Assembly (NCBI RefSeq): GCF_949628265.1 | Contig: NC_088789.1 | Coordinates: 620,001 to 684,000, forward strand | Length of the DNA stretch: 64,000 nucleotides | Source: Cloeon dipterum | Lineage: Eukaryota; Arthropoda; Insecta; Ephemeroptera; Baetidae | Direction of reading: 5' to 3' | Shown here: positions 10,318 through 19,856 of the stretch, one piece after another | How the letters are laid out: each line of letters starts with the position of its first letter | Position numbering within the stretch: the first letter of the stretch is position 1 | Translations under genes and position numbers: made by a program | Notes under the pieces: generated by a model | Seen by the model: only the letters and a program-made list of their open reading frames with translations | The model's database searches: none | Told to the model about the DNA's origin: nothing

Positions 10318-12105
10318 ATTTCTCGCCACTTACAAGCAGAACTTCTCGCCAGCACGCACTGATTTTCCGTTCGTGCGCCGCGCGCCCGTCCAAAATGAGA
10401 AGCTGAGCAAGCTGCATATCACGGCGAGCGAGGTCAGCGCGCCTTGCTGCACGTCCTGGACGCCAAAAGTGCCGCAGGACCGGACGGCATCCCTGCGGTG
10501 CTGCTCAAAAACTGCGCCGAGACGATCTGCCCAAGCCTCGCCCATATTTTCAACCTTTCGCTGCGATCACGTGACCTGCCGGCTGACTGAAAGTGTGCAG
10601 CGGTGACGCCGATACCAAAAGAAGGTAACAAAAATGATTTCAATTATTACCGCCCCATCAGCGTCACCTCACTCGTTGGAAAACTCTTGGAGAAGCACGT
10701 CCGCAACCAGCTTGCAGCCTTCTTTGAGAGGATAAATTCCCTGCCAGACTGCCAGCACGGCTTCCGCGAGCTGCGCTCGTGCACGACAATGTTGCTGAAA
10801 ACCCTGGACAACTGGACTGCGGCCCTCGACAGCAACAGCGGGCAACACGTGCACGCAGTTTTCCTCGACTGGGCGAAAGCATTTGACAGGGTTCCACATC
10901 AGCGGCTACTGTCTAAGCTTCATCACCATGGCGTTGACGGCGAGGTCCTCGGGTGGCTGAAAAACTTCCTCGTTGGCCGCAGCCAGTTCGTGCGTTTCGG
11001 CGGTGCACGAAGCGAACCATGTGAGGTCAAGAGCGGCGTCATCCAGGGCAGCGTGCTGGGGCCGCTGCTCTTCAACATCTACGTGTCCGACCTGCCTGCA
11101 GCCCTGAAAACTAACCAGGTGTAATACGCCGACGACTGCACAGTGTTCAGGGTAGTGAGCTGCCAAGACGACGTCGACGAACTGCAGGATGACCTCGCCC
11201 TCGTCGACATTTGGTGCACCAACAACGGCATGCAGCTGAACGCCAAGAAATGCGTCGCGATGGACATCTCTCGCGCGCCAGCCGTGGACGCCCCAGTACA
11301 CGATTGGCGGCGTTGCGCTCGACTACGTCTGTACGCAGTGCCTCCTTGGCGTCCATATCTCGAGAGATCTGCGCTTGAACCACCATGTCGACGTCCAGCG
11401 AAAGAAAGCGGTGCGTACTCTTGGATTTGTGGCCCGCAATTTGCGTGGCTGCACGCAGAGAGTGAAAAGGATGGCGTACCTGACCCTCGTGAAGCCCAAG
11501 TTGTTTTACGGGACTCCGGCGTGGCATCCCTGGACCAAGGCAAACATCGGGAAGGTGGTTAGAACCCAGAACAGAGCCCTCCATTTCATCCACGGTCGCC
11601 ACGTCCCGCCACCTGAGAAGCAGAACATGCTGTCCGTGCCGGCCCAACTTGGCTACAACGACCTGCTATTTTTCAAGAAGAGTCTTTGTGGCCTCACAGA
11701 TTACGACGCAATGGCGCGCATCACCGAGGGCCGCGTGCACCGCGGCGACGACCCGCTGCATCCGCGGCTCCAATAGCCACCAGCACGCACCGAACTCGGC
11801 CAGTTGTGTGTTTGATTTCCGAGTCATCGCTTTTTGGAATGCTGCACCACCTGCATTGAAAGACTGTTCAGCGGCACAGTTTCCTTCCAAGTGTAAGGCG
11901 TATGTGAGTGCGTGTTTCTAGTGCAGATTAATTCCCCTCCTTTCAATGCCCATTCCGGCTCTGCCCTCCTGGGTAGAGTTTTAGCGAGATGTTTGCCAGG
12001 AATGGTGCCTTTTCTCACTGTACTTTATATTTTTAGTTTGCGACAAATTGTTTTTTAACATGTATGTACATATCTTTTGGTGAGAATAAACAAGCAATAA
12101 CAAAC
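10318..12105 (+). mobile_element. 5'-truncated CR1/L2-like LINE, frameshifted
   Basis: A truncated relative of the full-length LINE at 19857-23651. The best open segment is 10603-11124, with NYYRPISVTSLVGKLLE, DCQHGFRELRSC, VFLDWAKAFDRVPH and GVIQGSVLGPLLFN. A stop immediately precedes YADDC at about 11125, and several frames are needed to follow the RT, thumb and C-terminus to about 11900. The 3' UTR ends in a GAGAATAAACAAGCAATAAC tail, like that of the intact element. It lies between BIR-RING copies B and C. It is dead. Confidence 0.8.
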
Positions 12106-12409
12106 ACAGTCATGTAAAATGATATTGGTAGCAAGAATTAAGCAATTAATAAGGCCATGTAGTGTTGTTGAATCTGAACTAATAAACATGGTCTCCGTTG
12201 CTGTGAATCCCTTACAGGAATACAAATCAAACTTGCTCAACTCTCAAAATAGTTACTTGTAAGAATTTTTTACTGCACATATATGCACAAGAGTTGGGTG
12301 AAAATATTGTTCACTCAAATGCTCTTTGGAACTAATGTGTTTTCTTACGGTTAATTACTACACTTGCTTTTTACTATAATACAGTATGTAAGCAATGACT
12401 GATAGCACT
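12106..12409. other. Spacer downstream of the LINE
   Basis: AT-rich, no supported gene. Confidence 0.4.
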
Positions 12410-12481
12410 CGCGAGTCGCTTTCAGACAGCGGTGGAAGTGTGGGATACGTCCTCAGATTTCACTTCACCATTTTTGCAGTG
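12410..12481 (+). other. Probable non-coding 5' exon of BIR-RING copy C
   Basis: Conserved with the 5' exons of the other copies: a CTCGCGAGTCGCTTTCAGAC start, a GACAGCGGTGGAAGTGTGGG core and a GTGAGTGATGAGAAACAA donor. No coding frame is supported. It would splice to about 13475, across a 1-kb intron that otherwise shows no gene; the ORF at 12708-12956 is not recognised. Confidence 0.45.
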
Positions 12482-13500
12482 TGAGTGATGAGAAACAATA
12501 TTTATTTTTTTCTGTAGGAATTCATTTGAAGACAATATAGAATTTAAATTCTTATTTGTTATACGTTCAGTTAATTCAATTGTGTTCGCATATTAGTCAA
12601 TTTTAGTGATTTCGATTTTGTTAACACGAAATCTACTGTATCCAATTAGATAAATAAAAAAAACTGTCATTCAGTCAAAATAGTAATTAAAGAATCCATC
12701 CATTAAAGTGGAAGTATTTTATGTCAGAAAAAATCATGATAAGGCACTGCTCCACTGCAGGTCGCGGGAAAGTTCTTTCCTACGGTCCGAATTTATGCCG
12801 AATATGGGTAATCGAAGGTTGCAACGCATAAATAGAGTTACAAGGCAAATTCCTGAGCAGTTACAATGCAAGATTTGTCCCGGTGAAATCGTGATTCATG
12901 GTGCCACAAGTTTTTCTGTCAATCTTGAAATTTTTGAGGCGTTTAAAATGTTTTAATTTCTTCTCTAATACACAATTATAACTAAATATGTCTTAAAATG
13001 CTACAGCTTGAAGAAAAATTCTATTGATAATTTTGTTATTTCTTTTTAGCTTTAAATGGCCTTACAACATGCTTATCTCAGAACTGATACTTAAATACTA
13101 GGAAAGCGTAATAATTTTTTTTTGTTTTCAACTTCATACTTATTTCACTTTTATGACTATTATTCTATTACAAAAAGAAATAAAGACGATCGATATAATT
13201 AGAAATTTGATTTTCTGTTTTTTTGTCATGGATTGAACAGGCATTTGGAATATAAAAGAGATCAATAAACTTTATAATTATGTGCAAAGTCGTGAACGTC
13301 TGCGTGAAAAGGGGAAAATTCTGAGGGGCGAATTTGATGAAGTGCGTCATCTGTTCTTGCTGTCCACCAGAGGCTTCTCGAGAATAATGATCATATTTAT
13401 TATTTATGTCAGTCGTGCTATATAGGTGTCTGACAGCAAAAAATCGTATTCTTATTTAATTCTCTTACTGTTAGGTTCTGTTGAGTTTTCACCTGGAAAA

Positions 13501-15034
13501 ATGGGCAATGCCAACCAGACACCCGCCTACCCCAAATACCAGACCGTGGAAGCGAGGCTGGCTACCTTCTCAGGCTGGCCCAAAGATAAAACGCCCACGG
13601 CAGTTGCGATGGCCGCTGCAGGATTCTTCGACGAAGGTGACGCGTTTTAATTTTTCTGCTTGAGAGTACGTTTTAAAGACTGCCTTTGACGAAGTTTCTG
13701 AGGGTCGAATTGGGTAAATAGTGGATATTTCTCCCGACCTTAAAGCTTAAAGTCTAAAGCGCAACGTGTACACTTTTTTCCCGCCAAAACAATATGAATT
13801 CGTGGACTGCGCATGCGTAAGAACTGGTTTGAGCACTTGCAGAGAGACAAACTTCTTTGTCAGATCCAGCCAGCTCTGACGCTTGCGCACTCTCGCAAAT
13901 ACATTTCATATTGTTTTGGCTGGAAAGAAAGTTGCGCTCAACTTTTTTGTCGAGAAAATAGCCAAATTACCGAATTCAACACTCAAGAATCGATTGGTGT
14001 TTTCGGAAACTTCGATAAAGACTGTCTTTAAACAATAACAGTTTGAAAATATGTATACATTCGACTTTTTCCGGAAAAAATCGTCCGTTATAGAAAATGC
14101 AAAGAAAATTATGCAACGAATAAGTGTCATAATCTAATTAACCATTCCAAATTCTGATGCAGGAATAAGGACCGACAAGATGATGACATGCTTCCAATGC
14201 TCCTGCGGCAGTATATTTGATCCGTTGGATGATCCATGGGTTCAGCACGCCCGCCTTTTCTTTTGGTGTCCCTATATTAAAAACACCAACAGGGAGCAGG
14301 CTAAAGCCGCAGCTATTGCCGCCGCCATTGCCGTGGAGAGAGACGCAATTGAAAGACGGTGAGAGTAGTCGACCATATATTCCATTTCTCGGGAAAATTT
14401 GGTCGCATTTCCTCTTATGCAAACTTATTGGTTCCCTGGTATAGTTTCCGTCGAGCTCAATTCAAGGTTAAGTAATCAATTTTGAATTAGAGTTAAGAGA
14501 AAAAGTTTAGAAGTGCATTGAAACCCTGATTTTGATTTTCAAACATGAATTGACAAAAATTATAATTTAAGTATATTCTCAATCATTATTTTAGTAAATT
14601 GTTCCTCCGAATATTAAAATTAAACAATTATTCAAATTATATCTTTTTTGTGGAAAATCTGAAAAACAATTTCACCTTATGTGCTGCCAAGAAATCATAA
14701 ATATATTCACCCAAAGTGACAAAATTTCCCAATGAATTAATTTAATTGACATCTGACGTGAAAACATTTTACAGAGAAAAATTACACCCTTGGAGAAAAC
14801 CAGGTAACTTATTAAAAAAATGAATGCAATGTCCTCTGGAGTGTTAAATAAATGATTGCAGAAGCAGGAAATTCGGCCGGACGTCATTCCAATCTGTGCA
14901 AAGTGTGCCAAGAAAACAGTGCCGATATTGTTTTCGTGCCGTGCGAACACAAGGTCACTTGCGTTCGATGCGCTGCTTATCTGGCCCTCTGCCCAGTTTG
15001 CCAGAAGGATATAAAATCTTCTGTCAGAATTTAG
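13501..15034 (+). CDS. Single-BIR + RING protein (copy C), diverged BIR
   Basis: Paralogue of copy B with the same exon plan: 13501-13636, 14163-14358, 14775-14803 and 14862-15034, in phase, 177 aa, with AATAAA at 15123-15128. The BIR begins RLATFSGWPK and AAAGFF, but the zinc-binding half is altered: only 15 residues separate the second Cys from His, against 16 in copies B and D, the conserved Trp of the NW/TW position is missing (SIFDPLDD), and HARWYPHC has become HARLFFWC. The Cys and His ligands themselves are still present. The RING is intact (CKVC, PCEH, CVRC, CPVC). Intron 2 carries a TTAA MITE (13677-14027). Ligand binding by this BIR may be changed or lost while E3 activity could remain; that is inference. 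The start is Met of MGNANQT, with the frame open just upstream (SVEFSPGK). Confidence 0.82.
13677..14027. mobile_element. TTAA MITE (family 1), short diverged copy in an IAP intron
   Basis: TTAA at 13673-13676 and 14028-14031 flanks an element starting AGACTGCCTTTGACGAAG and ending with a related complement. The interior (GAGGGTCGAATTGGGTAAAT, ACAATATGAATT, GACTGCGCATGCG) matches the 477-bp MITE at 1577-2053. Arms are diverged, so this is an older insertion. Confidence 0.75.
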
Positions 15035-15128
15035 TCATTGGACAACCGCTCTAACAGAAAAATTCCAAAAAAGGACGCGCTGACTAAATTTCTGAGTTTG
15101 CAGACTGTTTATTTGAAATGTAAATAAA

Positions 15129-15720
15129 GTTTTCAGTAATTTTTAGCGCACATTTTGGTTTCCATTTAAAAATTAAGATTAAGAAAAAAATACCATTATT
15201 GAAACTAAAAGTTATTTTGTAACGCAGAATTTCCTATCCAAATTCATCTCAAATGCTTGTAGAATTTAAATATTTTGAAGTCTTTTAACACTCTACTACA
15301 TCTTTCTAATTCATAACTCGAGATGGTTCGATATAGAAGTTCGGTGTAAATTAATATGTTAGCAACGAAGTCAAACATCAAAATTCAGCGCCAAATAATA
15401 GGCTCACTCTGATTGGATGATTCTGTTCAAATGGATACGGAGACAAACAGATGACGTAGTGTATGCACACAGAACAAGTTCATACATTTCCCGCTTCCTG
15501 CACTAGGCGCTCTCGATTCTTGCGAGCTTGCTTGCTGTTGCTGTTGCCTGTCGGCAGTCAGACACGATAGAGAAAAGAGACACCGCACGTTTGCCTTTGC
15601 CTGCCGGCGCTTATGCTTAGCGCCCCGAAAACGCTCGATTTGACTAAAGTGGTGATGGTATATAGGTCTCGTCGAGTTGATTACCTGGGTGAGTTGTTAA
15701 ACTGCACGAATTTTCTTCTT
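15129..15720. other. Intergenic stretch between BIR-RING copies C and D
   Basis: No supported gene. It leads into a long palindrome. Confidence 0.45.
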
Positions 15721-15944
15721 CAACGGAGAAGCGCAAGGCCCCATGATCTAAGGAGAGTAAAGGTAGGAGAGATGCGAATAAACAGCCAGAGTCACCAAAA
15801 GAGGGGAAGGGGTGGGGGTGAACAACCAGCGAACAAGCGACGATCACCCCCACCCCTTCCCCTCTTTTGGTGACTCTAGCTGTTTATTCGCATCTCTCCT
15901 ACCTTTACTCTCCTTAGATCATGGGGCCCTGCGCTTCTCCGTTG
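15721..15944. repeat. Long near-perfect palindrome (hairpin)
   Basis: Two arms of about 100 bp, nearly identical in inverted orientation (CAACGGAGAAGCGCAAGG ... opposite end CTGCGCTTCTCCGTTG), surround a loop of about 20 bp near 15822-15845. The ORFs through it are mirror images of each other and are not genes. There is no clear target duplication, so it is either a young foldback element or a local inverted duplication. Confidence 0.8.
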
Positions 15945-16539
15945 GTTATTGTGACAAATCCGCCATGCATATTTTTAGGATGGATTTTAATTATTTTTGT
16001 TACTACAAATCCACGTTGTTTTTGTTTTCCTCTTTCCTCCTTTTTGTTTCGAAATATTGTAATTTAAAATAATTCTAGCAATCACTATTATCTGTAAGTA
16101 AGATGAATATGATTTAAATTTTTATTTTTTAAAGCTCCTATTTTTTGTAGAAATTATACCGCGAAATAAGGTATAAGTCGCGATTTTGATTGCAATACCA
16201 GTTATACTCCAATTTAGGTGTCCCCTATCCACCCCTAATCCAAATTAAATTTATTTTAATATCTTGACTCCTAAATGTGTTCTCTCTTTTATTTATTTCA
16301 GGCGATAAGAACATATTTACAACTGGAAATATATCGATCAAGTACGAAAGCAACTAATTATTTTCCTCTCTATTACTGATGGGCTTAATGGTTGGCAACA
16401 CGTTCCTTTTGACGAAACGGGCAGTGGTGTTTTGATTTAAACATGGTCAAATAAAACCAGATATTTTTCTTCAACTTATGTTTAAAGCACGACATTTACG
16501 ATGGAAGTTTCTTAAAACAGTTTTAAAAAACATTTAGCA
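15945..16539. other. 5' flank of BIR-RING copy D
   Basis: No exon supported except the start of copy D at 16540. No match to the shared 5' exon of copies A-C was found. Confidence 0.4.
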
Positions 16540-18946
16540 ATGTCTTCTTTGACTGAACACGCCGGGAACAACGACGAGTATTACGATTTCGATTTTTCCT
16601 TTGACGATGATGACGATGGCGGAGATGTCTGCGGCATAAGAAACCCGATCGTCAACCCGTTTTCAGGTTTGTGTCCACTGTTGGGGTCGGACTAATAAAA
16701 CTGATTTCGAACAATTTCTTCCTATCACCCTAGTCGAAGGGCTTGTTGTAATCAAGCAGCTGTCCTCCCCTTCCTCTCTTTCGTTATGCAATATGACTTG
16801 TAAAGCGAAGTGCATTATAGACATCACCAAATGTTTTTGACTATCGATATAAATCGATATATATCGTCTGAAAAAATATCGATGTTAAAATATCGTCCTA
16901 TATAACCTGGGGCGGATCACGGCAACGCAACCTTGAGAAAAAATGGCAACGCTGGGCATAAGGTAAGCATTGTACAGCGTTTCAAGGTCGAGCTAAAAAA
17001 CGGTGCCGTGATCCGCCCCCCTATGTTAAGCCACAAAAAACATCGATAAAAATCGATAAATATCGTCAGAAAAAATATCGATATTAAAAATCGATTTTTA
17101 TTTGGCCATGTCTAGTGCATTACATAAAAGTTATTTTGTTTCACAATTCCTTGTGCAGGGATTTGTGAGCAAAAGAACCCCAAGAAATATGATTTATGTC
17201 AGTCCTATAGTTGTCTGATTAAAAAATTCTGATTTTTTAACTTAGGTAGTGATAATTTGACTCCTGGAAAGATGCACAATGTGGAGCTTGCCAAATTTCC
17301 TAGATTTGGCGTTGTCGCTCACCGGGCACCAATCAACTCCGAATACCTGACTCTGCAAGCGAGGCTGGCTTCGTTCTCTGGCTGGCCCAAGACGACGCCC
17401 ACCCCAGATGCCTTGGCAGCTGCCGGATTCTTTTACCAGGGTAGGTGATAGTGAGAGGCGTCAGGAAACTGATTTGTCTGCTTGAGTGCAATTTTCAAAT
17501 TATATTATATATATTTGAACTGTTTCTTTTTCTATGGTCAAGAGTTTAATTTTATGAAAAGATGTAGGATGTATTATATAAATCTAAATAAGTGATCGGT
17601 GTTCCACAAAAACCTACAAATTTTGATAATTTAGTCACTGTTGCGCAATTTTGTTTGTGGTTAGCTAGGAAAAGGCAAAAGGAATAGATTTGATCCAAAC
17701 CTGACTGGGGTCTCTTGTTTTCTTATTGTAGTTGTTTTCGTACAGTCAAAACTGTTTGTCAAATAATAATACTATCTTTGGTTTACAACCATCAGTTTAA
17801 CAAACACAAACCATGTTAGGGAATTGTATTTAAATTTGGAAATTGTTCTATTTTTTACACGATGTTCAAAATAATGAAAATGACCAGCTGAAGAGAAGAA
17901 AAATATTCTGTTTCAGGTATGAACGACACAACTTTCTGTTTCCAATGCAACGGCGGTGTGCAGAACTGGGAGCCGACAGATGACCCGTGGGTGGAACATG
18001 CTTACTGGTTTTCGCATTGCACCTACATCAATATCATTAAGGGACCGGACTGCGTGAAAAAGATGAAGCGCACCAGGCTTCCAGTCGAGTCCTTCGCCGA
18101 ATTGAGCCTAAACCCACCTGACAACGGCGATGGACAGGTAGGAGACGAGTCGAGAAAAAACGCTGCGGAAGAGGAAGATGAGGAGAACAGCCAAGGCGAG
18201 GGTGTTATTACCACTGCCTTGGAAGGAGCTAGCGGAAATGACGAGAAACGGTGAGGGCTGGATGATCATTTCATTTCTTAGGAAGTTTGGTCGCAATTGA
18301 ATTCAAATTTTTACAATACAATGATTTCCTAGCAGTAAATGATTAAATTTATAATAATTTCAGTGCAAGTACGTAGCATTTGGAAATTTCTGACTTTAGG
18401 GAAGTTACAAAAATGCTTATATATAATTTATTCTCAATCATTTTTTTAGTTAAATTGTTACACCTAATGCTTAAATTAGTAAAATATGCACATAAACTAT
18501 TTTTGTTTGCATCTATTCAAACTAAAGAAACCGTTTTCAATTTTCAATTCGTCTGCTATTCCAATGAATTATCAATAATTGGCAAAAGTGACAAAATTTC
18601 CCAAGTCTTTATTTCAATTGGATCAAATAAATAACAGGGAAACATTTACAGAGAAAAAGAACAAACGCGGAAACCACCTTTGAAGGACGCAGAAGTAGTA
18701 CCTAAGAAAACAGGTAGCTTTTTCCTATTAAAATGATTGCAATTTCCTCTGAGGTCTTTAATTATGATAGCAGGATTGGAAAAGTCGGCCCGTCAATTTT
18801 GCAATGTGTGCTTTGATGAGACAGTTGGTGTGCTTTTCCTGCCGTGCAAACACTTGGTGGCATGCGTCAAGTGCACTCTAATTCTGAGCCTCTGTCCGGT
18901 CTGCTCAAAGGATATCAAAGCTTCTGTCAGAACTTACTTCTCGTAA
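16540..18946 (+). CDS. BIR + RING protein with acidic N-terminal exon (copy D)
   Basis: Third open member of the array. Exons 16540-16666, 17246-17440, 17917-18250, 18652-18713 and 18774-18946 join in phase to give 296 aa. Exon 1 encodes an Asp- and aromatic-rich stretch (YYDFDFSFDDDDD), absent from copies B and C; its phase-1 end fits exon 2 (SDNLTPGKM) exactly. The BIR has LASFSGWPK, GFFYQG, CFQC and HAYWFSHC with the standard C-x2-C-x16-H-x6-C spacing. The third exon is longer than in its paralogues (334 against 196 nt) and adds an acidic linker with EEEDEENSQ. The RING is complete (CNVC, PCKH, CVKC, CPVC). AATAAA is at 19021-19026. Intron 1 holds a hAT MITE. If exon 1 is not used, Met at 17272 is the fallback start (240 aa). 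Function as an IAP-type E3 ligase is inferred from domains. Confidence 0.85.
16818..17114. mobile_element. hAT MITE in intron 1 of copy D
   Basis: Starts TAGACATCACC and ends GGCCATGTCTA, with the 8-bp duplication GTGCATTA at 16810-16817 and 17115-17122. The interior is rich in ATCGATA motifs. It contains the second 111-bp micro-MITE. No coding capacity. Confidence 0.82.
16909..17019. mobile_element. 111-bp micro-MITE, copy 2
   Basis: Same termini and length as 5572-5682, differing by about one base in the interior. Flanked by CCT on both sides (16906-16908 and 17020-17022). It is nested inside a hAT MITE, as copy 1 is nested inside a hAT element. Confidence 0.78.
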
Positions 18947-19087
18947 AGCCTTCCAAAGGGAAATGCAAAAAGAACGGGTTGCCTAAATTTTTTATTGTAT
19001 CCCGTTCAGTTTTAAATGTGAATAAACTTTTCATTCATTTTGCATATATTTTTGTTTTTGTTTAAAAATTAACACCGATGAAAAAAA

Positions 19088-19587
19088 ATGGGGAATATAT
19101 ATAGCAAAGAGAATATTAATATTGTAGGGGCTACCACAGCGTGGCGCCACCGTCCAGCTGCAGTTGCTAGTGCAGTGAAACCTTCAGATAATTCGTGCCG
19201 TGTGCACAACGTGACAAACAATTCCACAAAGCGTGTGATTCTCGTCTCCGACAGTTTTCCCAATAAATTGAACCCTACCAAGGGGTAAGTGAATCAAACA
19301 TTCAGTGATTATGTCAAAGTCAATTAAACTCTGTTTTCAGACATAAAATGCAAATAATTCGCGATATTAGATTTATGTAATATGGCGCCATGTTAAATTC
19401 AATAATTCAGAATGTAATGATTAATTCTTGAGCTCATAATGTAAATTTAAACAATCAAACTAATTGTAATTAATTTATTTTTATTGTGATTCTTAAGACT
19501 GATTTTTTGTAATTTTCCAGTTCAGGTCCGGAGTCATTAATCTCCGGTTCCGACACACGAGACGTGTGTCTTATTTGGCTTCATTGA
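19088..19587 (+). CDS. Possible small two-exon gene, unknown family
   Basis: An ATG at 19088 opens MGNIYSKE, a sequence of the N-myristoylation type (Gly2, Ser6, Lys7), and stays open for 65 codons to a strong GTAAGTG donor at 19285. An acceptor ending CCAG at 19520 continues the frame as GSGPESLISGSD to a TGA at 19585-19587, for 87 aa in total. No family is recognised. It lies 140 bp downstream of copy D and ends just before a minisatellite. It may be part of a longer gene, or chance. The splice sites and open frame are the only support. Confidence 0.28.
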
Positions 19588-19620
19588 TTCCCAAAATATT
19601 GTTGTTTAGTTCTCTATATA

Positions 19621-19856
19621 GTTCAACGGGAGGGGTCATTTTTTTGGGATTAACGGGAGGGGTCATTTTTTGGGTGCAATGGGAATGGTCATTTTTTAGT
19701 GCAACGGCAGGGGTCATTTTTTTGGGATTAACGGGAAGGGGTCATTTTTTGGGTTCAACGGGAGGGTTCAATTTTTGGGTGCAACGGATCAGGGGTCACA
19801 TTTTGGTGCAAGCAGGGGGGTCATATTTTGGTGCAAGCAGGTGGGTCATTTTTTGC
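19621..19856. repeat. Minisatellite, left half
   Basis: About eight imperfect units of 26-32 bp built on GGGAGGGGTCATTTTTTGGG followed by TGCAACGG or ATTAAC. The same units resume at 23652, on the other side of the inserted LINE. Confidence 0.8.

Noticed and set aside
12708-12956. 82-codon ORF in the 5' intron of BIR-RING copy C
   Set aside because: CKIC looked RING-like, but no further zinc ligands follow and no paralogous copy has it.
15613-16072. ORFs with the same peptide on both strands
   Set aside because: They are mirror readings of the palindrome at 15721-15944.
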